25,708 nucleotides of DNA from DASZZV01 sp035544835 (GTDB lineage: Bacteria; Acidobacteriota; Thermoanaerobaculia; Gp7-AA8). Below the pieces are notes generated by a model that was not told where the DNA came from, did no database searches, and was given only the letters and a program-made list of their open reading frames with translations. The stretch spans positions 1 to 25,708 of the forward strand of contig DASZZV010000104.1 in the NCBI GenBank assembly GCA_035544835.1. Reading direction: 5' to 3'. Shown here piece by piece: positions 15,244 to 22,263 of this stretch (its first letter is position 1; each line of letters opens with the position of its first letter). A program made the position numbers and the translations under genes.

Positions 15244-16386
15244 GTGACCGGTGCCCGCCGCGCGCCCGCCGTCCTGTTTGCCCTTTCGACGCTGACCATC
15301 GTCACTGTGTGGTGGTTTCTGCTGCGCTCGAGTCTCTATATCCGCCGGCCTGATGTGGCGGTATTTGGCGCGGCCTTCGATCTGCTGGTCAGCGTTCCTC
15401 TCATCTACTACTTTCTGGTGGTCCGTCGTGGCAGCGCCAGGGCCAGCTCCCTCGTCGGAGTCGTAGCGTTTTCACTCATGGCCGCTGCCCACATCATCCC
15501 GGCGGGCCGGCAACCGGTCACGAAGGTGCTGCCGTTTCTCATCGCACCTGTCGAGCTTCTGGTCATTGCTCTGGTCATTGGACGTATCCGGATGGGTGTG
15601 AGGCAGGCACGCCAGCGAGGCGAATCGAATCACGACCCGATCGCCATCCTGCGCACGGCCGCCTCGTCGGTACTTGGCGACAACGTCGCATCCGAGGCAA
15701 TCGTGTCGGAGATTGCCAACGTCTATTACGCACTATTCGCCTGGCGGCGGAAACCCGAGGAGACCGACACCACGCTGAGTTTTCACAAGGAGAGCGGATG
15801 GAGCGTGGTCATGGCCGGCTTCATCCTGGCCATCGTCGCGGAATCGACAGCATTGCACCTCCTTCTATTCACCCGAGCGCCGAGGGCGGCGTGGGTGCTG
15901 ACGGCCCTCGACCTGTACGGCATTCTGTGGCTCATCGGCGATGCTCAGGGATTCCGTCTGCGTCGTACCCGGTTGCGAACCGACGCGCTCGAGATCGAGT
16001 TCGGGATGCGTTGGCGCGGGTGTATAGACGTATCCCTGATCGAAAAGGTCGAGCGCGTCACCGCACCGCTGCCAAAAAAGTTTCTCAAGTTGATGCTGCT
16101 CGGTGACCCGGAGATGGTCATCCACCTGCGGGAACCGATCACTTTCTCCGGGATGTACGGGCTGCGAAAAACAACAGCGACCATCGCCGTGCGTTTCGAC
16201 GATGCGGAACGGTTTGAAGGGTGGGCCAGGGAACGACAGTTATGGAGTGACCCGCCGCCTCGACCAGATCCACTTCCTGTTGCACTCTCCGCGAAGAAAC
16301 CTGACATCAATCGCGAGGAGTGGTTGCGGAGGCGACCCGACTACATCCCGCTCGAGGACTGGATCAGAAGCCTCCCGCCGGAGTAG
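15244..16386 (+). CDS. Six-helix membrane protein with soluble C-terminal domain, function unknown
   Basis: 380 residues from GTG 15244; GGGGGTG lies 13 bases upstream and no ATG is near, so the start is moderately sure. Hydrophobic helices lie at about 9-27, 38-60, 68-85, 95-117, 184-209 and 214-232. A cytoplasmic-looking loop (118-180) contains NVASEAIVSEIANVYYALFAWRRKP. The last 150 residues are soluble: alternating strands (ALEIEFGMRWRGCIDVSLIEKVERVT, then VIHLREPITF) and a helix (DDAERFEGWARERQLW). This loosely resembles bacterial PH-like domains attached to membrane anchors, followed by a polar tail. I recall similar membrane proteins of unknown function in other phyla, but I cannot give a family name. 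The response regulator diverges from it. Confidence 0.75.
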   Translation: MTGARRAPAVLFALSTLTIVTVWWFLLRSSLYIRRPDVAVFGAAFDLLVSVPLIYYFLVVRRGSARASSLVGVVAFSLMAAAHIIPAGRQPVTKVLPFLIAPVELLVIALVIGRIRMGVRQARQRGESNHDPIAILRTAASSVLGDNVASEAIVSEIANVYYALFAWRRKPEETDTTLSFHKESGWSVVMAGFILAIVAESTALHLLLFTRAPRAAWVLTALDLYGILWLIGDAQGFRLRRTRLRTDALEIEFGMRWRGCIDVSLIEKVERVTAPLPKKFLKLMLLGDPEMVIHLREPITFSGMYGLRKTTATIAVRFDDAERFEGWARERQLWSDPPPRPDPLPVALSAKKPDINREEWLRRRPDYIPLEDWIRSLPPE

Positions 16387-16404
16387 AAAAGGCCTGGTTC
16401 TTTA

Positions 16405-16432
16405 CCTTCCCTCTCCCCGCCAGGGAGAGGAA
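16405..16432. repeat. Small palindrome after the membrane-protein gene
   Basis: A perfect 8-bp stem (cctctccc / gggagagg) with a five-base loop, extended by TT/AA pairs past one bulged C. There is no T tract, so it is not a standard intrinsic terminator. Similar pyrimidine/purine palindromes are dispersed in many genomes; only one copy is here. Confidence 0.55.
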
Positions 16433-16592
16433 AGTGGCGAGATTCGCCGCCGTCGACAAGCAGTTCTGGCGGAGGAATGGAAGACAACGCCGGATTCGAA
16501 ACATCAGCACTACAGCCGACAGTTAGGGAGACCGGAGCCACTGATCGAGAGACAGACTCGAAACTCTTCACCCGGAGAGTACAATTGCGCGA

Positions 16593-17624
16593 ATGACGAC
16601 TGACGTCACGGCTCGTTCTCTCCGCTCAGCCGACCGGTTCGTGATGACGCCGCCGCTGGAGGCCGAGCACGGGGGGACGCCTGTTCTTCTGAGCGACCTC
16701 TCACTCAAGGGAGCCCGGTTCAAACACGACGAGGTCATGCCTGGCTCGCGGAAGGCCATTTTGCAGTTCAGGGTTCCTCATCGTGATCTTCCAATCAGAG
16801 TAGAGAGCGAGATTCTCTGGACGCAACCAACCGGGGAAGGCCGGCGATTCTTCTCCGGAGCCAGAATCCTCGGTGCTTCCGAGTTCATCGAGTCGGTTCT
16901 TCGCGATTTGATGGATCGAGGACACTGTTGCCGCATTGAGGAACTGCGCGCCGCCGACCGATTTTTTGTGAGCCCACCCTTTGATGCTTCATTCGACGGC
17001 AGAGAAGTCCTGGTTGATAACGCTTCGGCCCGTGGCGCCAGAATTTTCTCTGCCACGGAACTTCCTCCGGGCTCGGAGGGTATTTTCCGTTTCCGACTTC
17101 CCGACCTTCCGTTCGAAGTCGCCTCCGCCGCACGCGTTGCCTGGACCCGTTTGCGATCCATCACCCCTGGCGAATCGCGCCTCTTCGCCTCCGGTCTGGC
17201 CATTACCGAGAAGCCGGAACTGATGCGCCTCGCCATCGGTCATCTTTGTGAGGCGGGACGAGCGTCGCTCGATACGCATTCACTGGAGCTGAAGCTCAAA
17301 ATTATTCGGGCCCGTGCGCGTCAACAGGCCTCTAACCTCGGGGTCGGGCAGCGAGCAAACGGCATCCCTGTGGAACAGGCGCTTCTGATCCGAGGTGTTT
17401 GTGAGGAACTGCGGGCGAATCCCGAGGAAGCGGCGTTCTGGAATCGCCGCGCCCGCATCACCATCAATGAGAACGTCGGGACTCCGGCCGTTGCACCGAT
17501 CGCGGGAAGTCTGGAGGCCGTGGCGGTGTGGGAGTTTCTGAACCGCTCGATCGACGCGTCGATTATCGCTCGAAGCCTCGACGATGGACCCGAGGTCACG
17601 GAAGAATACTCGTTGAAAGGCTAG
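16593..17624 (+). CDS. Tandem PilZ-domain protein with helical C-terminus
   Basis: 343 residues. Two PilZ-like units lie in tandem about 108 residues apart. Unit 1 has RSADR at 11-15 and DLSLKG at 35-40; unit 2 has RAADR at 119-123 and NASARG at 143-148. These match the RxxxR and (D/N)xSxxG motifs that bind cyclic di-GMP, and both sets are complete, so two binding sites are plausible. Each unit ends in a matching strand (VESEILWTQ and SAARVAWTR), which supports an internal duplication. Residues 230-343 are mostly helical (LELKLKIIRARARQQ, EQALLIRGVCEELRA, LEAVAVWEFLNRSID) and I recognise no domain there. No membrane segment is present, so it should be cytoplasmic. It converges on another PilZ gene with only three bases between stop codons. 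No diguanylate cyclase is in the window. Confidence 0.78.
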   Translation: MTTDVTARSLRSADRFVMTPPLEAEHGGTPVLLSDLSLKGARFKHDEVMPGSRKAILQFRVPHRDLPIRVESEILWTQPTGEGRRFFSGARILGASEFIESVLRDLMDRGHCCRIEELRAADRFFVSPPFDASFDGREVLVDNASARGARIFSATELPPGSEGIFRFRLPDLPFEVASAARVAWTRLRSITPGESRLFASGLAITEKPELMRLAIGHLCEAGRASLDTHSLELKLKIIRARARQQASNLGVGQRANGIPVEQALLIRGVCEELRANPEEAAFWNRRARITINENVGTPAVAPIAGSLEAVAVWEFLNRSIDASIIARSLDDGPEVTEEYSLKG

Positions 17625-17627
17625 GGG

Positions 17628-17981
17628 CTAGTCGACGACTGAGCTCTCGAGTGCTTTCTTGAGAAAAGACTCGATCAGGTCCCTGTAATCGTCGTCGACA
17701 TGGGTGAACTCCAACCCGATCTCATGTCGCCCCTCGTCCATCGGCCGATCGTAAACGACACGCCCCCTGGCCTGGATCACCTGATGATCGAGCGTCATGA
17801 GCAACTCGAGAATCGTGTCGAGGGGAACCTCTTCGTCGGCTACGATGGCGCAGCCGCCCAGACCAAGCGTTTTCGTGTGCGCGAATTCTTCGATCCCGGC
17901 CTGTGTCAGCGAACGCACCAGCACCGTGCAGTGCGAGGAGACGCGGGAGAACCGTCTGGAGTCTTCGGGCCTGTTGCTCAT
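17628..17981 (-). CDS. Small single PilZ-domain protein with degenerate motif
   Basis: 117 residues from ATG 17981; an upstream in-frame TTG at 18026 would run into the previous gene and is less likely. The RRFSR block near 9-13 supplies RxxxR, followed by strands (SSHCTVLVRSL, EEFAHTKTLGLGGCAIVAD, LELLMTLDHQVIQARGRVVYDRP) and EIGLEFTHVDDDYRDLIESFL, which is the PilZ order. The second motif reads TLGLGG where (D/N)xSxxG is expected, so the Asp/Asn and Ser are missing and cyclic di-GMP binding may be weak or lost. The start is ten bases after the stop of the TonB-dependent receptor on the same strand, so they are probably one transcript. Role unknown. Confidence 0.78.
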   Translation of the reverse strand: MSNRPEDSRRFSRVSSHCTVLVRSLTQAGIEEFAHTKTLGLGGCAIVADEEVPLDTILELLMTLDHQVIQARGRVVYDRPMDEGRHEIGLEFTHVDDDYRDLIESFLKKALESSVVD

Positions 17982-17991
17982 GGTCGCGGTT

Positions 17992-20244
17992 TTAGATTCT
18001 ACCCCACTGGACACCGAGTCGAACAATGCGCGGCGGACCCAGCGTCAACTGCGGGGTTCGTCCGACGTCGTAGCGTCGATCGAAAACGTTTTCGCCGGCC
18101 AGGTACAACCGCAGACCCGGCCCGACCGGCAGGCTGAAGTTTGCGTCGACCGAAACGAAGCTCCGAAGCGCCAATTGATTCTGATCATCATCGAACTGCT
18201 GCCCTACCCAACGAGCCTGCAGCGCGAGCTGGCCGTAGGTTCCGGAATCGAAAGCTCCCTGCAGTGAGATCTGACTTCGCGGGACCTGGGGCAGCCGCAG
18301 CCCTTCCAGCTCCGGCGCGGCCGGGAAACTCCTCACGCGTGCATTCGAAAAGAGATAGCCCGCTGACATGCTCCACGCCGCTTCTCGCCAGGAGGCGTCA
18401 ATCTCCAATCCATCGGTGCGTGTTCGACCGAGATTCTGCCGCTGCCGCGTAATCAATGAGGGAGTCATCGAAGTGGTGACGTTGGCAATGGTGTTCAGAA
18501 CGCGCATCGAGAACACATTGGCCCGTACGCTGCCCTTTCCCTCGGCGGAGGTAGCGATGGTGCCGATCTCTGCTCCCTCGAGATGTTCCGCCTCCAGATC
18601 CTCGTTCCCCAGCGTGACGACGTTTCCGACACGGAAGGACCGGTAGAGCTCATTCAGGGTCGGAGCTCGAAAGGCGCGATACCCGGTGCCATTCACAGCG
18701 ACACGGTCGGTGACGTGAAAGAGCGCCGAGATTCTCGGGCTGAAAAAACTATCACTTCTAGTGGCGAGCGCTCGGCGCGGACCATCGGCCCGAAAGGCAT
18801 CGAAGTTTCGCCAGAAGTCTTCGCGAATTGCCACCGATATGGATAGCGGTGCAACCGGCGCGAACAGCAGCTCACCAAACAGGCCTCCCGTCATCTGCTT
18901 TCCACCAGCGCTCTGCACAGTTTCGCCACGCGCTGATGGGGAGCGCTCAATACTCGAGCCGCTCAACTCGCGCCCTTCCATTCCCGTGACGATGACCAGA
19001 TGTTCCGACAGCGCTGTCGAAAAGCGGGCATTGAGTCCGACTGAGCTGGAAGGAACGCGTTGCCGACGTGTTAGACGTTCGAAATTGTGATCGGCTGAAA
19101 GCGACGAAAACGTCTGCTCGTAGTCCTGGTCAGTGCTGAAAAGGCGGGCCGTCGCTGTGGTGACTCCGGAATGCCAGTCAGCGCCGAGGGTGGCGTGCCT
19201 GAGATCGGTCCTGTTGTGTTGCAGGCGCGTTCCATTCGCGCGCGATTCATCGTAAAGACCAGCGCGTATGAAATAACGACCGGTTCCGGCGTTGACTCCG
19301 CCGGTAACGTCGAGTGAATGGTGTGTCGAGCCGGCCGGCCGGTCGGCCTGACCGCGGTCTGGATTTCTCAAAAGGAAGTAACCATCGCTTCCGAATGATT
19401 CGCCCGCCAGCGCTCCGAACCAGCGATCGTGTGAACCGGATGTGGCGAATGAGGCCGTTCCGGTCTGCAACTCACCATAAGAGAAATCGACACTGGTGGA
19501 CGAAGTCTGTTTGCCGGCGCGAAACAGGTTGATGGCCCCGCCCATGGCAGCACTCCCGAACAACTCTGAGCTTCCGCCTCGACGGACTTCCACCCGATCG
19601 ATTGCCGCCCTCGGCACTCGCCCCCAATAGACCCAGCCGCCGAAGGCGTCATTGAGCGGAACACCGTCGTCCAGAACCGTGGTGCGGCTGGCAGCGCTGG
19701 CCCCGATTCCACGCAGCGAGGCACCCTGGGTAGTGGGATTTGCAGCGAGACTTCCCGTTCTGCGGAACAACGTGAACCCCGGGATCTGCCTGAGCGCATC
19801 GTCGAGAGTGACACCACCCGATCGCTCCAGATCACGACGGGTCACGATCACGATGCTGGCCGGCGTGTCGGCGAGCCGGGTTTCCGTTCCCGTGGCCGTG
19901 ACCGTGATCTCTTCACCGGCAGTCTCGAGAAGTCCCTTCAGATTGATGTGCGCGTCTCCTTCGATGGAAACCGGCTGCGATCCGACGGCGGTTCTCTCGA
20001 CGAGAAGGTCGAGTCGATATCGCCCCGGCGTGACCTTCCCAAACGAGTACGCGCCGCGCGGCGAGGTCCTGACCTCGCGGGCGACCCCAATGCCGTCGAT
20101 TGCGATGAGCCGGACAACTCCGGGAAAGGGCCGGCCGGCCGCGTTGAGCGCCAGCCCATCCACGGTGAAAGAATCCTCGGCACGGGCCGGTCGCGTGACT
20201 AGCAACAGAAGTGCAGACGCCAGCAGCAGTGATCTCTCCTTCAC
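17992..20244 (-). CDS. TonB-dependent receptor, BtuB/FepA-like
   Basis: 750 residues from GTG 20244, no good ATG nearby. The signal peptide is about 1-22 (KERSLLLASALLLLVTRPARA). A CarboxypepD_reg-like domain spans about 25-105 (VDGLALNAAGRPFPGVVRL, SPRGAYSFGKVTPGRYRLDL). The TonB box is EITVTATGT at 112-120, the plug is about 125-240 (SIVIVTRRDL, TLDDALRQIPGF, VEVRRGGSSELFGSAAMGGAINL), then comes a barrel of about 500 residues ending VQWGRI, with ENVFDRRYDVGRTP near the end as in many siderophore and cobalamin receptors. It imports a scarce nutrient across the outer membrane. The substrate cannot be read from sequence, and no cognate ABC importer is adjacent. The following PilZ gene starts ten bases after its stop. 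Confidence 0.92.
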   Translation of the reverse strand: MKERSLLLASALLLLVTRPARAEDSFTVDGLALNAAGRPFPGVVRLIAIDGIGVAREVRTSPRGAYSFGKVTPGRYRLDLLVERTAVGSQPVSIEGDAHINLKGLLETAGEEITVTATGTETRLADTPASIVIVTRRDLERSGGVTLDDALRQIPGFTLFRRTGSLAANPTTQGASLRGIGASAASRTTVLDDGVPLNDAFGGWVYWGRVPRAAIDRVEVRRGGSSELFGSAAMGGAINLFRAGKQTSSTSVDFSYGELQTGTASFATSGSHDRWFGALAGESFGSDGYFLLRNPDRGQADRPAGSTHHSLDVTGGVNAGTGRYFIRAGLYDESRANGTRLQHNRTDLRHATLGADWHSGVTTATARLFSTDQDYEQTFSSLSADHNFERLTRRQRVPSSSVGLNARFSTALSEHLVIVTGMEGRELSGSSIERSPSARGETVQSAGGKQMTGGLFGELLFAPVAPLSISVAIREDFWRNFDAFRADGPRRALATRSDSFFSPRISALFHVTDRVAVNGTGYRAFRAPTLNELYRSFRVGNVVTLGNEDLEAEHLEGAEIGTIATSAEGKGSVRANVFSMRVLNTIANVTTSMTPSLITRQRQNLGRTRTDGLEIDASWREAAWSMSAGYLFSNARVRSFPAAPELEGLRLPQVPRSQISLQGAFDSGTYGQLALQARWVGQQFDDDQNQLALRSFVSVDANFSLPVGPGLRLYLAGENVFDRRYDVGRTPQLTLGPPRIVRLGVQWGRI

Positions 20245-20410
20245 CTCAGGAAGTCTACGACGGGAAGCCTTCCCGACGGGAACCTTCGGAAGTCTTCAGT
20301 AATTTTCAGGGTCAGGTCCGGAGATTGGGTCATGGGGGTCGCACCTGCAGTTGACCCCAACGAAGTCCCAAAGGCGAGGGAGCGGCGCGGCGCCGAGGAA
20401 ACATCGGTCT
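20245..20410. other. Intergenic repeats upstream of the toxin-antitoxin pair
   Basis: Within this divergent intergenic region, 20261-20275 is a 15-base palindrome (cgggaag, c, cttcccg). At 20309-20358 an imperfect inverted repeat pairs gggtc-aggt with acct, six bases, gaccc. The phrase cagggtcaggtcc resembles ends that I associate with small transposon-related repeats, but there is no transposase here, so this is a weak resemblance. Confidence 0.4.
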
Positions 20411-20439
20411 TTGCGGTACGCGGGGTGCTGTCGTATTCT
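20411..20439 (+). promoter_or_regulatory. Candidate sigma-70 promoter for the toxin-antitoxin pair
   Basis: TTGCGG (20411-20416) and TATTCT (20434-20439) are separated by 17 bases, placing transcription start about 15 to 20 bases upstream of ATG 20463. The match to consensus is moderate. Confidence 0.4.
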
Positions 20440-20462
20440 TTCGCAATCTATTTAGGTAGCGC

Positions 20463-20681
20463 ATGGCAGACCTCAAGTCGATCATCCATTCAGACCCCGA
20501 CATCCACAGTGGCGATCCGGTCTTCGTCGGTACGCGTGTGCCGGTTCGCACGCTCCTGGATTACATCGAAGGTGGCGATAGCCTGGACGTGTTTCTCGAC
20601 AACTTCCCGAGCGTCAGTCGCGAGCAAGCTGTCGCGTTTCTCGAGGAAGCCGGTCGCGCCGCGCTGGCTCAGATCGCGTGA
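20463..20681 (+). CDS. DUF433 antitoxin
   Basis: 72 residues, the usual length for DUF433 proteins. It shows the family blocks HSDPDIHSGDPVFVGTRVPV and a predicted helix-turn-helix (RTLLDYIEGGDSLDVFLDNFP, then SREQAVAFLEEA). DUF433 proteins act as DNA-binding antitoxins for PIN-like DUF5615 toxins and normally repress their own operon. The stop overlaps the toxin start by four bases (GTGA), a coupling typical of such pairs. Confidence 0.9.
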   Translation: MADLKSIIHSDPDIHSGDPVFVGTRVPVRTLLDYIEGGDSLDVFLDNFPSVSREQAVAFLEEAGRAALAQIA

Positions 20682-21004
20682 GGCGTGTTCTCTTCGATGA
20701 AGACATGCCACGGCAACTCCGGCGTGATTTGCCGGAATTTGAGATTCGGACGGAGCAGGAAGAAGGGTGGGCGTCCGTTCAAAACGGCGAGTTATTGCGC
20801 CGCGCGTCGCAGACCTTCGACGTACTCGTAACGGCCGATCAACATCTTCAATATCAGCAGAACCTCCCTGGTTTTGATATCGGCGTAGTCGTCATCGCTT
20901 CGATGGACACACGTTTGCCTCATCTACAACCACTGCTTCCTCAGTTGAGGACCGCCATCACCAATGTTGCACCAGGTTCTGTCGCAATTGTAAAGCCTGC
21001 CTGA
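20678..21004 (+). CDS. DUF5615 PIN-like toxin
   Basis: 108 residues from GTG 20678, overlapping the antitoxin stop. It has the compact PIN-like core of DUF5615: LFDEDMP with Asp7 and Asp9, Glu38 in QNGELL, and FDVLVTADQHL with Asp48 and Asp54. A hydrophobic strand follows (IGVVVIAS) and a helix (LPHLQPLLPQLRTAI). The acidic residues expected to hold metal for RNA cleavage are present, so it may be an active ribonuclease held in check by the DUF433 protein. The family is placed with toxins on genetic context and fold; the target RNA here is unknown. Confidence 0.88.
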   Translation: MRRVLFDEDMPRQLRRDLPEFEIRTEQEEGWASVQNGELLRRASQTFDVLVTADQHLQYQQNLPGFDIGVVVIASMDTRLPHLQPLLPQLRTAITNVAPGSVAIVKPA

Positions 21005-21101
21005 TTTTTTCGCTGCACCAGCCGCGCCGCCGTTAGGACAACCGAAATGCGAAGCTCCGTCCCCACGCGGTGCCTTTCAAATGAGGGAAGATGCTCGAGC
21101 G

Positions 21102-21554
21102 ATGCTGCACATCCTTATCGATGCTGATGCCTGTCCGGTAAAGGATGAAGTTTACCGCGTGGCGAGACGGTACGGTCTGCTGGTCACGCTGGTGGCAAAC
21201 TCGACGATGCGCATTCCCTCCGACGCAACCTTCAATCTCGTGATCGTACCGGAGGGTCTCGATCTGGCAGACGACTGGATCGCCGCTAACGCCGGCGAGG
21301 GCGACATCGTCATCACCGCCGATATCCCGCTCGCCGCCCGGTGCCTGCTCAAGGGCGCTTGCGTGCTCGGCACGACCGGGAAAGCATTCACCGAAGACAA
21401 CGTGGGCAATGCACTCGCGACGCGCGAGTTGATGGCTGGCCTCCGCGATGCCGGCACGATCACCGGTGGCCCGGCCCCCTTTCAGAAGAAAGACAGCTCC
21501 CGCTTTCTTCAAGCGCTCGATTCGATCATCCAGCAGATCAGGCGCGGCTCGTGA
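21102..21554 (+). CDS. yaiI: YaiI/YqxD (DUF188) family protein
   Basis: 150 residues from ATG 21102, which begins at the family start ILIDADACPVKDE (Asp7, Asp9, Cys11). An upstream in-frame ATG at 21081 would add seven residues. Other family blocks are VANSTMRIP, GEGDIVITADIPLA, GACVLGTTGKAFTEDNVG and TGGPAPFQKKDSSRFLQALD near the end. The family is widespread, has a PIN-like fold and acidic cluster, and its reaction is not established. It stands alone, about 100 bases behind the toxin-antitoxin pair on the same strand. Confidence 0.9.
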   Translation: MLHILIDADACPVKDEVYRVARRYGLLVTLVANSTMRIPSDATFNLVIVPEGLDLADDWIAANAGEGDIVITADIPLAARCLLKGACVLGTTGKAFTEDNVGNALATRELMAGLRDAGTITGGPAPFQKKDSSRFLQALDSIIQQIRRGS

Positions 21555-21727
21555 GCGGAGGCAACGGACCGCAGGAGAGTATTGAGACTTCAGGTCTGGA
21601 CTCAGTCAATCGTCCCGCCATCAAATTCGAGTGCTGACCAGTTCGAGCGCCGAATTCCCCAGCCAGCCGCCTTTCGCACTGGCCGCGAAACGAAGGCCGA
21701 CCCTGGTACTGGGGGTAGAATGCTGTG

Positions 21728-22075
21728 ATGACCGATGAGGATCTGAAAAGCCTGCTCGACGCGATGCGCGAGGAAAACGCCGTTGCCCACACGGAGACCC
21801 GGCGGCACTTCGACGTCGGCAACGAAGCGACGCGCCACGAGATCCGAGTTGTCGCTGAATCTGTGGCGCAGGTCAATGAGAAGCTCGACCGCGAGGCTGC
21901 CGACATTCGCGACGAAGTGCGCCGCGGGTTCGCTGAGACACAGGCCATGATCAAGTTCTCGCACGATGAGCTCCATCGTCGCGTTCGTGCACTCGAGGAG
22001 AGCCAGCGCACAGTCGACGAAACGCTCGCCGACCTTCGAGCGCGCGTTGAACACCTCGAAGACTCAACGCACTGA
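21728..22075 (+). CDS. Coiled-coil hypothetical protein
   Basis: 115 residues from ATG 21728 (GTG 21725 is just before it). It is almost wholly charged and helical with heptad-like spacing: LKSLLDAMREENAVAH, VAESVAQVNEKLDREA, DEVRRGFAETQAMIKFSHDELHRRVRALEES and TLADLRARVEHLED. I see no membrane segment, cysteine or catalytic motif. I have seen similar short coiled-coil proteins in Acidobacteriota and Deltaproteobacteria without known role. The frame is real by its even amino-acid periodicity and lack of any competing frame. GGGGGT lies about 14 bases upstream, too far to be a good ribosome-binding site. Confidence 0.65.
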   Translation: MTDEDLKSLLDAMREENAVAHTETRRHFDVGNEATRHEIRVVAESVAQVNEKLDREAADIRDEVRRGFAETQAMIKFSHDELHRRVRALEESQRTVDETLADLRARVEHLEDSTH

Positions 22076-22247
22076 ACCGCCTGGCAACGACCAGTCGTCG
22101 GAGTTGGGTTTCCAGACCAGACCCCAATTTCGGCTGGATTTCTTTTCAGTTTCGTGGGAAGTAGAGCCACCCCGATCGAAGTGATTCTCTCGCGTCGAAA
22201 CGGTCTCACTCCCCTTCTTCCGATCCGCAGTGCAGAGTGCTCCATGG

Positions 22248-22253
22248 GATAAT
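22248..22253 (+). promoter_or_regulatory. Possible -10 element of the kinase gene
   Basis: GATAAT ends eleven bases before ATG 22264, which would give a very short or leaderless message. No -35 element is visible at 16 to 18 bases upstream. Confidence 0.25.
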
Positions 22254-22263
22254 CGCTCTCTTC

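Noticed and set aside
16405..16432. Palindrome as an intrinsic terminator
   Set aside because: There is no T tract on either strand after the stem, so it is listed as a repeat only.
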